Counted from the first letter of the stretch, positions 34,901-46,745 are shown. The stretch is 64,000 nucleotides of DNA from Sequoia sempervirens (GCA_007258455.2 VDFB02193867.1:525512189-525576188), one strand, 5' to 3'. Notes: a model not told the origin generated them from the sequence alone. Numbers and translations are program-made.

Positions 34901-36180
34901 TAATACATGATGAATACAATACTCATATGGTTAGGTTGAACCAACTTCTCCCACTTATAAGTAAAATGTCATCAGAGTAGGATTAAGATGTACTAAGAAG
35001 AATGATGCAAATGTTTGATTTGGTTTTCAATCATCTTTCACCAACCAACATAAGTGCAACATCATCATGTCATAAAAGGAATGTTAGATATACTCTATCA
35101 ACCTTAAAGAAGCAGTTTTGATCAAATCAAATCCATCCACAAGTATAAAAGCTCCAAAATATCTTCAACTACTTTTGTAGAGATTACTTCCTCATGTATA
35201 AATGTATTTTTTCCTTTTATAAAGGTTTCATCACTTAAATTTTGTCTGTATAAGTGGTGGAATAAGAATTTTTTCTTGTTGTTCCCTTACTTCTATAAAA
35301 GGGAATTTTGAGCCTTATTCTAGGATTCGAGTCCTTAGGTTTTGTGCAATCCTCTATATAAAATTAATCATGTATAGTTAGGTCTTTTTAAGTTTCAAAA
35401 GAAGAATGGTGTAAATTTTCTTGGTAATAGCAATAAACAACTCAATTTTATTGTTTATATGAATATGAGTCATATTATCGATGTCTCCATGCTGTAATGA
35501 AATATCTTTTGAATCTTAATAATCAAATATCATTCAGGGTTCTTGTTGCACATTTCTTATGATGAATGTTTGGTTATTATCTTCTATTCAAGTAATAGAT
35601 GAAAATTGCTTTCAATTGGATATTTGAAGATATTGTGGTTATGGTATGGATCTTAAGAAAATTAGTAGTATAGTCCATTTTCTAGTTTCTTATTGTAAGG
35701 AAATGAGATTTTGAAAACCATTGAGTTATTTTTTAGCTTGTTATTCAAAGGAATTACACCATTCTTAAATTTGTAATGTATAACGCAAGTTGGTTAGAAT
35801 AATTCATGGAGTTCAAACCTAGGAAAAAGCAACCTAAAATTGAAACTTATCTTTTACTTTTATTTTTTTTGTTTATGCTTATTTCACACCATTAGGATAT
35901 ATAGCTATAGAGGATTTTGAAGATGATTTAGCCGATCAAGTTCATCCTCTTAATTGTAAGTGTGAAAATTGTAATGTTTTTTGACGTCATTGAAAGCATA
36001 TTATTTTAATTCAAGAATGATGTTATGTAAAGGGATACCACCTTGGTTTTTCAGAGCCTAAAGTGTAGAGGAGAACAATTATAAAATATATCTCCTATTC
36101 ATTGGCCACTAATCTAGGGTTCTTAAGTATAGGATCTAGCTAGTACTTATATAAATCTGGGCAATCAATTGGAAACACCA
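34901..36180. other. No gene seen
   Basis: AT-rich with no conserved motif, LTR end or strong repeat recognised on either strand. Confidence 0.5.
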
Positions 36181-37060
36181 ACGCCTCACATGGGGTTTTT
36201 TTCCTCCTCATTTTTAATGGAGAGTTTTATTGTATCTTTTCTCTCTTTGGGGAGGGGTTTTGTCACATAGTTTTTTCTCCTTTTTCTCCATTTGTGAGAG
36301 ATTGCATTTGTACATGGGTACCTAACATGGCCTTGTAGCTAGGACCCATCTTTGTATCTTTACATCATTAACATAATAATACCCCCTAAATTTCACTTAA
36401 GGGGGGGTGTTGGTGTAAATAGGTTTTTTACCTATCTAGGTCATACTTACATGTTAACTCCACTTAGGTCCTAGGAGGGAATCTTTCTAGATGGTGTTAG
36501 TTATCATTAGATCTTATCTTCTCTCCTGGAAGTTAATGCTTGTTCCTTAATTCATTTAATATTTTTTGAGGTAGTTGTCTCATTATACAAGATTAAGACA
36601 CATGTCAAGATCTTGTCTAATCATATCTCACATCTTCTCATTTATAATCAAGACATCATATGTATATTGGTATATTCAATGTAGAAATCTTTCATCCTTA
36701 ATCATAACATGCTATTCTTGTCATTTCTCTCTTGTAGAAGTTATTTTTTTTCTTGCAAGTGATCTTGGGGTGTTGAGAGTTCACCATTAACTCCTACAAC
36801 AACAAATGAATGCGTGTTCCTTAGGGATGTAATTTTGTACTTACAATGAATTATAAAGTGTAATTGGGGGTTGTGTGTTGCATTAATTTTCCATCACAAT
36901 AATGGATCCTTGTTATTCTCTCCTCATTTGTGTGCCCTACCACACACCCCTTTTTAGTTTCTTATGCATATTTTTGTACTTGATGTTGGGTCTACATTCT
37001 TGTGCACACTTTTGTGCTTGATTTCAATTGGTCTTCCTATACCTCTTCCCCGTAAGCATT
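36181..37060 (+). mobile_element. 3' end of a copia-like element with the start of its LTR
   Basis: 36181-36407 resembles the 3' untranslated part of the copia at 24542-30776 (segments GGGTACCTAA, GGCCTTGT, AGGACCCAT and TTTTCTCCATTT in the same order). It ends in a purine tract TTAAGGGGGGG and TGTTGGTGTAAATAGG at 36408, a likely LTR start. No RT sequence is found upstream, so the element is truncated. The LTR end could not be placed. Confidence 0.55.
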
Positions 37061-37540
37061 AAGGGGGGATTGTTATAGTGTTATGCTAATTCTTCCTTGG
37101 TGTCAATGGAGCATAGAGGAACCTTCTATCTTTGTCTCTCATATGGGGGGATTATTTTAGTGGACTATATTTTGTGAGATTCTAGTTCTTATATAGAGCA
37201 TCATGATACACATTTTAGTAGTGTACTATAGGTCACTCATGCATTTTTTTTATCATACTCTAGAATCATAGTATTATCTACATCTTCAAATTCACAAATT
37301 TTGATTACATTTGTGTCATCTATTTGTTCATGGTTGAGTATTTATATATATGTTCACTCATGAAATATTATTTATCTCTTATACCGATCTACATTTTTAG
37401 AGGTTCATTGATTCCAATAGACACCAACATATCTTTAATAGTAGATTTTACAACTTCAACATGCTTTAGGAGTTCTTTATCATCATGTTCTGATCTTATT
37501 GGAACATCTTTTCAAGAGGTCTTATCCTTGGGTAAGTGCA
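37061..37540 (+). repeat. Possible second polypurine tract and LTR start
   Basis: CATTAAGGGGGGAT followed by TGTTATAGTGTTATGC at about 37073 looks like another purine tract and LTR border, and the sequence just before it has the CT/T-rich look of a copia 3' untranslated region. No partner LTR is visible, so this is weak. Confidence 0.3.
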
Positions 37541-38215
37541 AAAAGATGGGGGGCCAAAAAGGGGTCTTAAGTGGCCACTTTTTTTTTTAAATCAGGAAAT
37601 GCTGACCTTGGATGCGGAACTGAGAATAATTACACTCAAAAAATTTAGATGCAAGAAAAACAAGGATCATAGTGCTTCAAGTCTACTTTCTAAACTACCA
37701 ATTTTTTTTAAAATGGTGGAGATTAAGGGGTTCAAAAGAGGGAGCCACATAAATTAGTGTTTTTTTTGTCAAAAAACCATAACATAGCAAAGTTTGTGGC
37801 TCCCTTAAAAGGTTAACTTTTTTTTGGTATTTTAAAAATCACTTCGGTGAGAAATTAGCTAACAACATGTAATTTATGCCCAATTTTTTTGATAATTTTT
37901 TAATGAATATTTGAATTTTTATTATTTTTCAAAGTGGACACATCTTGAAAAATAGAATTTTGGCCATGCTACCCCTATAAATTTTGAAAACTAATTGAAA
38001 ATAAAAATTTCTAAATATGTGTAGAATGGAGTTTAGTTTCTAAAAATTTAATTTATTTGAAATTTCAATGAACAGTCAATTTATAATGAAAAAAATACCA
38101 AACAATGGTTTTCTCCAAAAAATGGACACACAAACAAAATAAATTAAAGATAAAGGCTTAACATTGTCAATATGTGAAAAAAGTTACATCGTTAAATAGC
38201 TAAGAGAGCCTAAAA
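37541..38215 (+). repeat. Dispersed repeat, copy 2 (unknown family)
   Basis: Direct-orientation relative of 30918-31535. It begins with a GATGGGGGGCCAAAAAGG stretch (GATGGGGGACCAAAAAGG in copy 1) and ends near a TAAATAGCTAAGAGAG segment. It holds an extra AT-rich stretch near 37780-37850. Confidence 0.75.
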
Positions 38216-38520
38216 ATACCCACGTGTTTGATTTGTTCAATCTTGAAACACATGCAAACTTGATGGTTAGCATAGACACAATTATGTGAAATCTTGTAGA
38301 ATATGTAAAAACATGCCTTTGGATGTTGGGAAGGCATTCCAAGCCTTTGGTTTGGTTATCCAAAGTATACACCAAGCCTAAGGCTTAGGGATTCCCAAAG
38401 TAGGAAATAACATGAGTGCGTTATAACATGCTCGCATTATTTCGTGGTTTCAACATTATTTTTTGTGTTTGTGCTCAAGAGTTGCCTAAGCATGACATAA
38501 CACGAGCACGTTATAATGCT

Positions 38521-38587
38521 TGTATGACATGTATGTATGTATGCATGTATGTATTTATGCATGTATGCATGTATGTATCAGTATATG

Positions 38588-38648
<61 letters not shown>

Positions 38649-38685
38649 GATTCTATGTACATATGTATGTATACTTGTATGTATG
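38521..38685 (+). repeat. GTAT microsatellite, left part
   Basis: Runs of (GTAT)n with GCAT variants, the longest pure run about 38590-38645. It is cut by the LTR element at 38686 and resumes at 45614 with the same motif. Confidence 0.95.
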
Positions 38686-39941
38686 TGTATAAGAGAAAAT
38701 TTACACCCTATGTGCAAATCACCATTTTTTCCTTTATCCACCTTAGAAAACCAAGTTCAGAGGCTTAATTCCACCTAAGCTCACTGCTCACACCACACTT
38801 GGCACCTATTTTGAGTGTCGGTAGAGGCGTTTCTTTAGGGGATACTCACGTGGCGTACATATGTCCACATGACACGCTTATGTCCCTGATAGATTCCTGC
38901 ATCTAGAGCCTATAGAGGTGTTACACTTCCCATTAGAGGTTGATTTGTAACACTCTACTCAGCTGAGTGACCTGCATATGGCCATTTTTTCATCTCCCCT
39001 TCAAATTCACTCCTTCCATATGCATTTCATCTTCTACACCTCTCCCCTCTCTCTTCCTACACATCTCTTCACCACTTCTAGACTTCATCCACGATCTTAT
39101 TCAATCTTCTCCCGAGCATTGAGCTCATGCTCTAACTCTCTAGCTCTCTTTGAGCCCTCTCTTAGCTCTTCAATCTCCAAACACTTTCCACGTCACAACA
39201 ACATCAACACTTTTCCACTTCAGTAGAGCAAGTGTGGAACAAAACACCATTGCAATAGAGGCTTGATTTCCTCTCATTTTCTCCCCCATTAGCCTTGAGC
39301 ACTCTTGGTGGAGGTGGTAAGCTTTCACTCCTCTCCTCTATTACTTGGTTGAGTAGCATAACACTATTTTGCAGTGCTTTAGGTGCTCTTTACTTCATTT
39401 ATACTTTTCTCTCTATCTATCTTGTTGTCCATGGAGGTGGGAACAAAAAAATGGGGTCTGACCGAGGCAAGCCTCTATACAACCACCCAACAATTTCTCT
39501 CTCCCTCTTGTGTGCAGGTATTGAAGACACTCACGAGCTGGAAGCTTCATCACTCACACAGTCATAAGTATTTCCTTTCTTCTCCTTATCATCTCTATTC
39601 CATTTCAATCTTATTACTTCCTATTGCTTTCTTGCATTCTAGAGGTTCTTTGTAATTGGAGTGTAAGTTGTCACTTAGCCATTTTCTGAGACATTCTCAC
39701 TTTTTGGTCCTTACGAGATGCTAGTGCACCTCTGGGATGCTAGCAGGCCACATTGTCATCCGTATTCTACACTATCGTCATTTGGCTGAGAGCTTGTCAA
39801 TTTGTCTAGAGAATCTCTGTGACTTGCTCTTTCAAATTATGAAACTCTCACTGTTGTTCCATTGAGGTAGTATAGGGCAGTTCACCCTGTGAGGCTCTCT
39901 AATGAAGATAACTCATGAGTAGCAAATCCCCCTATATTACA
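38686..39941 (+). repeat. 5' LTR of the non-autonomous element
   Basis: Aligns with 44395-45613 along its length, for example the TTCAGAGGCTTAATTCCACC, CACTTGGCACCTATTTTGAG and ATTACTTGGTTGAGTAGCAT stretches. Ends CTATATTACA just before TTTTGGTGAACC. Confidence 0.9.
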
Positions 39942-39944
39942 TTT

Positions 39945-39960
39945 TGGTGAACCTGACGTG
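39945..39960 (+). promoter_or_regulatory. Likely primer binding site, tRNA unidentified
   Basis: TGGTGAACCTGACGTG lies three bases after the LTR. It has the expected TGG start and position. I cannot assign the primer tRNA from memory. Confidence 0.6.
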
Positions 39961-40133
39961 AAGAATAGTGTTCTTCGAAAAACTAGAAATTTATTTACCC
40001 CTACTTGGTAGGGTCATAACTTTTGACTTGGTGCTTGGAATTCAGAACCATTTGCACTTTTGGAAAGGTCTCCTAGAGAACTTGTTTAGTCCCTAAAATA
40101 CCAATGTCTTCTGCAATCAAATTTTAGGGATCG

Positions 40134-41275
40134 ATGCAAGTTTTGACCTTAAATTCTGCTCTAGAGACATTCAAAAATGCAAATTACAAAAACATAGAAA
40201 ATACTAAAAAAGTTGTAATGGATTTTATATCTTCTTTTATTAGATTTGTTTCTAATTTTGTTCAAAATTTTAATGATATTTCATTTAACGCATGTGATGG
40301 TGACTTTCCTTTTCCCATGTCACTTGTTATCTTTTATCCTTCTCACAAAGTTCCTCTTTCTTCATAGGATATTTTTGTCGCAAGAAGATTAAATCATTGA
40401 TACCTTTCTTAATGTTACTCTAACTTCTATTCATTCTAAAGCAATCTCTTCAAGAGACGATGCATGTGTGAATGATGAACCCCTCATTCCAATACACTCT
40501 CTTCTAGAGATGTTTCATTCATGAATGATGAATCTAACCTTCATTCCAATGCACTCTCTTCTAGAGATGATACATTCGTGAATGATGAATCTCATCTCTA
40601 TCCTGGTGTACTCTCTTCTAGAGATGATGTATTAGTGAGTAGTGAACCTTCCATTCATTCCAATACACTCTCTTTTGGATATGATGCATTTTTGAATGAT
40701 GAATCTCTTATACCTCCGAATGCACTCTCTTCTAAATACATTGTATTTTTGAATGATGAACTTCTCATCTATTCCGATGCACTCTCTCCTGGAGAGGTTA
40801 CATTAGAGGATGATGAACCTCCTTCCACATCTGATTCTCTCTAGATTGATGTTGAGAATGTTTCTTCAAATAACTATTCCATATTTGATTATCCTGTTTG
40901 GATTGATGTTGAGAATATGTATTCATGTAATTATTCTACTAGCTACACATGATTATTTTGTAAATACAGTCTATGTCTTTGTTGCCTCTCAAAGGCCTAA
41001 GAGACCAATTATTTACATGAGTCCAACTAATCCTTCTTCTATAAGGGTTTGTTCTATTAATGGTGTTCCATTTGATATTGACTCTCCTAATCTCTCTACG
41101 GCTCCCTCTGATAGAGAGGTAGCCCATACCTATGAGAATAGAATGAATAAACAATCTAGTCTTCCTCTAGCTCCTAAATCTACAACTAAAGCACCTAGTA
41201 ATTACGATCTTGTCAAGCAACCTCGGGTTAATCCGAATAAGATCTCATTGTGTGATTTTATTTAGCCTACTCCTA
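40134..41275 (+). pseudogene. Internal ORF region of the non-autonomous element, part 1 (tandem repeats)
   Basis: Open frames at 40134-40367, 40521-40844 and 40810-41265. The middle one is built from about six imperfect 60-bp units (about 40440-40830) encoding NDES(L/N)...SNALSSRDD(T/V)F, acidic and Ser-rich. The third contains RPKRPIIYMSPTNPSSIR and a basic end. No known domain. Stops and shifts separate them, so one original protein is possible but not proven. Confidence 0.45.
40440..40830 (+). repeat. 60-bp coding minisatellite
   Basis: Units recur about every 60 bp, marked by CACTCTCTTCTAGAGATGAT and GTGAATGATGAA. Sixty is a multiple of three, so the units keep frame and encode 20-residue acidic repeats. 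Confidence 0.8.
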
Positions 41276-42150
41276 CCTCTCCTCAAAGGAATGCATGTCT
41301 TGGTGATGATTGCAGTTTCTTAGACTTTACAGGTTCCTTTATCTAGGAATATAAAGTTGACCCGATCTTCTTAGACCTTCCAATAACATCATCTGCACCT
41401 GCTATCGAAGATGCTTACTCTTTTGTATCACGGGATAAGGTAAATGTAAATTGTAATGTTCTTGGTGTTGATCCTCCTTCTGTGGAAGACAATCACACTT
41501 ATGTTAAGGAGGTTGATGTTTGTAGTCCTATTAAGAAGGTTGATGGAAATCTCATAAAGGAGTGTGATCCCCACTATTGGGACAATGCTCTTTATGAGGA
41601 TCCTCCTTTTCAAGACTTGCAAACACATTATGGCCCCGACTTTAGGCTTGCCTCTAAATATGGCTATGAGTGTAAGGGTTGTGGGCATAATGAACAAGGA
41701 ATTCAGGTCCCTATAAAATTTTCCCCTTGTAAGTGTAATTTGGAACTTGGTTGCTCGAATGAACAATCAAAAAGGAAACCACGATTGAATGGTGACATGA
41801 ATTCCATTCAACCTTGTTCTTGTGGATTGATTTATCCTCCATTGTCTTCTCTCTTCATGCCTTCTTCTTCTTATGAGAATTCAAACCTTTCCCCACAAGA
41901 GAAAGGGTTTCTTCCATCTCCTCATCCTTTATTTGAGCAAGAGTGTATTTTGTCATAGCTTCTAAAAGCTCGCTTAATCACTCTTCCTTATCCTACATGC
42001 AAGAAATATCACAAACATGATGAAGGAAAATATTCCTTCCATGCATACCATCAAGTTCCTAACCATTCCACTAGTGAATGTAAGGCCTTAAAGAATAAAA
42101 TACAATAGCTTCGCGATTCAGGTGTCATGAAACTCCCATTTAATTGATGC
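41276..42150 (+). pseudogene. gag: Internal ORF region, part 2, with Gag-like end
   Basis: The frame at 41482-41958 has a Cys-rich patch (YECKGCGHNEQG, then PCKCNLELGC, and later PCSCGL), perhaps metal-binding. Continuing past the stop at 41957, the reading has CKKYHKHDEGKYSFHAYH, then HSTSECKALKNKIQ, a stop and LRDSG (about 41998-42130). That pattern matches the C-terminal part of Ty3/gypsy Gag (Tat/Ogre-like), where a His/Cys segment precedes a K-N-x-I-Q-D-L-I-D-x-G motif. It supports gypsy ancestry for this pol-less element. Confidence 0.5.
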
Positions 42151-42308
42151 ACCTTCCTTTTCTTTGCTTGACAAGTGATATCGATGTTTACCTCTATCCT
42201 ATTCTAAGTGTTTTGCATGGTTCTCCTCCCCTGTATGTTGGGGGTAGTGATAGCTCATTTCGGAGATGTGTTTCCTTCTTAAGGGCCCCTCTCTTCGCTC
42301 TCTCTTTC

Positions 42309-42512
42309 AATTGAAGCATCCCTTGAGTGGACCCCTCTTCCTTTTGAAGGGTTCCTGAGGGACTTCTTTGAAATCTTTTCTCTTGAATGAATTCATTGGC
42401 ATTTAGCTTGGGGGAAGCCTGACTAGACCTCACTTTTCAAACAGTGTGTCCCTTGAGTGGACCCCTCTTCCTTTTGAAGGGTTCCCAAGGGACCCCTTTG
42501 AAATCTTTTCAA
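42309..42512 (+). repeat. Direct duplication of about 70 bp
   Basis: CTTGAGTGGACCCCTCTTCC and TTTTGAAGGGTTCC followed by TTTGAAATCTTTTC occur at about 42312-42378 and again at 42451-42512, 140 bp apart. Confidence 0.85.
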
Positions 42513-42584
42513 CTTGACGATGATCTACATGACTGTCTTCTTACTTCATCTACAGGACCAAGAACCTGTAGAGCTCCTTTACAT

Positions 42585-43199
42585 CCTTATTTGGTGATAT
42601 GGGTTCTCCTCCTTGAGCAGGGTTTTCTTTTATCACCTCCTTTGTGATACAGGTTTTCCTCCTCGAGCGGGGATTACTTTCATCACCTCTTTTTCGGTGC
42701 AGGTTCTACTCCTAAGTGGGTTTTTCTTTCACCATGTGATTTTTGGTGATATGGGTTTCCTCCTTGAGTGGGGTTTGCTTTTATCACCTCTTTTTTGGTG
42801 TGGGTTCTACTCCTAAACATGTTTTTCTTTCACCACACGATTTTTGGTGATACAAGTTTCCTCCTTGAGTGAGGTTTTCTTTTATCACCTCTTTTGTGAT
42901 ACAGGTTCTCCTCCTTGAGTGGGATTTTCTTTTATCACTTTTACTTTGTGGTATGGGTTTTCCTCCTCAAGTGGGGATTGCTTTTATCACCTCTTCGTGA
43001 TACAGGTTTTCCTCCTTGAGCGGGGTTTTATCACTCCTACTTGGTGGTGCGGGTTCTACTCCTAAGCAGGTTCTACTCCTAAGCAAGGTTTTCTTTCACC
43101 ACACACTTTTTGGTGATACGGGTTTCCTCCTCGAGTGGGGTTTGCTTTTATCACCTATTTTGTGGTGCCAGTTCTACTCCTGAGCGGGTTTTTCTTTCA
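42585..43199 (+). repeat. Tandem array of 45-50 bp hairpin-forming units, left part
   Basis: About a dozen imperfect units of the type CTCCTCCTTGAGTGGG, then TTTTCTTTTATCACC, then a T-rich loop, then GGTGATA or GGTGCGG. The TATCACC and GGTGATA halves can pair, so each unit can form a short hairpin. Two sub-types alternate (Leu-less CTCCTTGAG and TACTCCTAAG forms). The array is interrupted at 43200 by a small transposon and resumes at 43980. Confidence 0.85.
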
Positions 43200-43979
43200 G
43201 GGTATGTGCAGGATCATGATGCGCCAAAAAGTGGCAATATGATGGGTATGTGGCTGATGACTATTTTTTACCCAAAATTGATAAAATGAAAAGGGTTTTT
43301 AAAGGAGATTTTCAACTTTCCATCGATATAAATTATGCTTTACTTTGAATTTAATAAGTAATTATTATTTATTTTCTATTCAAATTTTGACTAAAGTCCT
43401 AATTGATAGGCTAATTGAAAAACATCTATAGCTTTCAAACGATATCATATTTTTGAATCCAAAACATGTGTCACATTCTATGCTTTAGATAATATATAAT
43501 TAAAAAAGAAAAATTGAATTTCATGAAGTTTTGACCAAGAAAAGGTGGTCGATATATGAGTTTTGCATTTTTAAAAGTTGTAATAAAAAATCATAATTAA
43601 TTATTTACTTGGAAAAAAATTACAAAAAAATATCACATTGGGGCATGAGTCCTCTACTTATATCTAAAATCTTATAAAAAAATATTATCATTTTATTGTG
43701 GTTAGGGTGGTCAAACAGACACCTACTTCTTATTTTTTCCCAAAAATTTAGGTACCATTGGATTGAAATTTCAAATTTTCACCAAATAGATTTTTTTTTT
43801 AAAACAAACCTAGTAGTTTAGAAACTACATTCATTTTGATACAGATTCTATTCTTACATATTTTTGAAATAATATAGATAACTTATTCAAATTTTTAAGT
43901 CAAGTTGCCTAACTCTAACTTTTTTGAATTTTTTGCCACTTAAGGGCCTATTTTTTCCATGATGATCCTGCACATACCC
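43200..43979 (+). mobile_element. Short inverted-repeat DNA transposon, copy 1 (780 bp)
   Basis: Starts GGGTATGTGCAGGATCAT and ends with the reverse complement (ATGATCCTGCACATACCC, with one change). The 4-bp duplication TTCA flanks it exactly (43196-43199 and 43980-43983). It has no coding capacity, is AT-rich, and matches 58699-59490 in reverse orientation over its full length. The termini match the right end of the two-gene transposon at 11734. It is a MITE-like non-autonomous element, probably moved by that family's transposase. Confidence 0.9.
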
Positions 43980-44150
43980 TTCACCATGCACTTTTTGGTG
44001 ATATGAGTTTCCTCCTCGAGCGAGGTTTTCTTTTATCGCTAGTTTTGTGATACAGGTTCTCCTCCTCGAGCAAGGTTTTCTTTTCACTCCTACTTGGTGG
44101 TGTGGGTTCTACTCTTGAGAGGATTTTTCTTTCACCACACGCTTTTTTCA
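43980..44150 (+). repeat. Tandem array of hairpin-forming units, right part
   Basis: Continues the 42585-43199 array after the small transposon (units with TTTCCTCCTCGAGCGAGG and GGTTCTCCTCCTCGAGCAAG). The array was one block before the insertion. Confidence 0.85.
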
Positions 44151-44380
44151 TCTCTCTCTTATCTCTTGTATATACTGGATAGAATATCTACATCTTCATC
44201 CTATGTATATGCTCTTTCTACAACTTCATAGTTTTGTGAAACTATGAAGTCCTCTTTTGACCCTACACTTTTGGGTTCACCAGATTGCAGTCTACTTCCT
44301 CGATGGTTTAGGTATACATTTCTAACCCTAATCTTTCTTGATCTACTTTAACAAGCACTCATCAATTTTCGTGCTTTCTA

Positions 44381-44394
44381 AAGTGGGGGAAAAA
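44381..44394 (+). promoter_or_regulatory. Polypurine tract
   Basis: AAGTGGGGGAAAAA directly precedes the 3' LTR. Confidence 0.85.
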
Positions 44395-45613
44395 TGTATG
44401 AGTGAATTTTCACCCCATTTGTAAATCCCCATTTTTCCTTTAGCCACCTTAGAAAACAAAGTTCAGAGGCTTAATTCCACCTAAGCCCATTGTTCGCATC
44501 ACACTTGGCACCTATTTTGAGCACCGGTGGAGGCATTTATTTAGGGGATGCCCACACGACATGTAGATGTCTACATGATGCTCTTACATCCTTGACACAT
44601 TCCCATGTCTGGAGCTTGCAGGGGCATTACACTTCCCATTGGGGGTTGATTTGTAATGCCCTCCTCAGCTAACTGATCTGAATATGGCCTTTTTCTTCAT
44701 CTCCCCTTCAAATTCACTCCTTCCATATGCATTTCATCTTCTACACCTCTCCCCTCTTTCTTTCTACACATCTATTCACCACTTTTGGACTTCATCCACA
44801 ATCTTCTTCAATATTCTCCCAAGCATTGAGCTCACTCTCTAACTCTCTAGATCTCTCTGAGCCCTGTCTTAGCTCTTCAATCTCCAAACACTTTACACTT
44901 CACAAAAACAACATGAATACTCCACCACTTTAGTAGAGCAAGTTTGGAACAAAGCACCATTGCAGCAGAGGCTTGAGTTCCTCTCATTTTCTCCCCCATT
45001 AGCCTTGAGAGCTCTTGGTGGATGTGGTAAGCTTTCACTCCTGTCCTCTATTACTTGGTTGAGTAGCATAACACTATTTTGGAGTGCTTTAAGTGCTCTT
45101 TACTTACTTTCTACTTTTCTCTCTATCTATTTTCCTATCCGTGTAGGTGGGAACACCAAAATGGGGTCTAACTGAGACAGGCCCCTATACAGCCACCCAA
45201 CAATTTCTCTCTCCCTCTTGTTTGAAGGTATTGAAGACACTCACTAGCTGGAAGCTTCACCACTTGCATGGACATAAGTAGTTCCTTATCCTTATCGTCT
45301 CTATTCCATTTCAATCTTATTACTTCTTGTTGCTTTCTTGCATTCTAGAGGTTCTCAGTAATTGGAGTGTAAGTCATCTCTTAGCCATTTTTTGAGAAAT
45401 TCCCACTTTCTGGTCCCTACGAGAGGTTAGTGCACCTTTGGGTTTTCGTCCTTTGGCCGAGAGCTTATCAAATTGTCCAAAGAATCTCTATGACCTTCTC
45501 TTTCAGATTTTGAAACTCCTGCTACTGTTCTATTGAGGTAGTATAGGATAGTTTTCCCCGTGAGGCTCTCTGAATTAAGATAACTCATGAGTAGTGAATC
45601 CCCCTATATTGGA
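44395..45613 (+). repeat. 3' LTR of the non-autonomous element
   Basis: Aligned to 38686-39941; ends TATATTGGA, the terminal CA having changed to GA. It is about 37 bp shorter through indels, the largest of them in the region corresponding to 39730-39770 of the 5' LTR. Confidence 0.9.
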
Positions 45614-45660
45614 GTATGTATGTATGAATGTATGCCTATATGTATGTATGTATGTATGTA
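45614..45660 (+). repeat. GTAT microsatellite, right part
   Basis: GTATGTATGTATGAATGTAT and further GTAT units, the continuation of 38521-38685 beyond the LTR element. Confidence 0.9.
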
Positions 45661-45920
45661 TTTAGAGGGAGGGAGAATTTTGAGAGAGTGAGAGAGAGAA
45701 AGTTGTCTAGGTAGGGTGGGAGGGCTAGAGGAAGGAATAGACCTAAGAGAGAGGTAGAGAGTAGTGAGAGAGAGAGAGAGACCTGAGAGAGGGAGAGGGG
45801 GTAGGAGGGAGAGACCTAAGAGAGAGGGAGTGGGAGAGAAGGGGTTGGAGTGAGAGGGACTTATCTAGGTAGGATGGGAGTGATAGAGGGAGAGAGAGAG
45901 AGGGGTGTGAGAGAGAGACC

Positions 45921-45982
<62 letters not shown>

Positions 45983-46707
45983 TTAGAGGAGATACCTTAG
46001 AGAGAGAGAGAGAGGAGGTGGGAGGGAGAGACTTGAGAGAGAGGGAGAGATAGGGAATGGGAGAGAGAGTGATTGGGAGATAGAAGGATGGGAGAGAGAG
46101 ACTTGAGAGAGGGAGAGGGGTTCAGAGGGAGACTTGAGAGATAGCGGGAGAGAGAGAGAGGGAGTGAGAGAGAGGGGGTTGAAGAGAGAGATACCTAAAA
46201 GAGGAAGGGCATGTGAGGGAGAGACCTGAGAGAGGGAGTGGTAGGGAGAGACTTGAGAGAGGGAGTTGGAGAGAGGGGGATGGAGTGAGGGACTTATCTA
46301 GGTAGGGTGGGATGGATAGAGAGATGAGGGAGGGAGAGAGGGAGGGCGGGAGAGAGAGAGAGAGAGAGTGTGTGTGTGTGTGAGTGTGCTATCTAGGTAG
46401 GGTGCTAGAGGAAGAGACCTAAGAGAGAGAGGGGAGTGGGAGGGAGAGACCTGAGAGATAGTGAGAGAGAGGGAGTGAAAGAGATAGGAAGTGGGAGAGA
46501 GAGGGAGTGAGAAAGAGGGAGTGGGAGAGAGATAGAGGGAGTGTGTGTGTGTGAGAGAGAGGGAGATTAGGGTTTAGGGTTAAGGGTTGAGGTATTAAGG
46601 GTTTAAGGGTATAGATTTGAGGGATTAGGCTTTGAGGCATAGTGTCTAGGGTTGAGGGTTTAGGGTTAAGTGAGATACCTAGATGGCTAAGGAGGGATGG
46701 TTTAATA

Positions 46708-46745
<38 letters not shown>

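Larger units (their letters stand above)
38686..45613 (+). mobile_element. Non-autonomous LTR retrotransposon (large, no pol) in a GTAT microsatellite
   Basis: LTRs of about 1256 and 1219 bp start TGTATAAGAG / TGTATGAGTG and end CCTATATTACA / CCTATATTGGA. The duplication GTATG flanks it (38681-38685 and 45614-45618), though inside a GTAT repeat this is weaker than usual. A primer-site-like sequence follows the 5' LTR and a purine tract precedes the 3' LTR. The 4.4-kb interior has a Gag-like fragment and repeats but no protease, RT or integrase motif on either strand. It would have needed enzymes from another gypsy element. Confidence 0.85.

Noticed and set aside
37061..37540. A complete LTR starting at 37073
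   Set aside because: No partner, no defined end and no target duplication; kept only as a weak possibility.
38416..38778. 120-codon frame with Met-Tyr-Val-Cys repeats
   Set aside because: Direct translation of the GTAT microsatellite.
42585..44150. A CRISPR-like array of hairpin repeats with spacers
   Set aside because: Units are head-to-tail with no unique spacers, in a plant retroelement.
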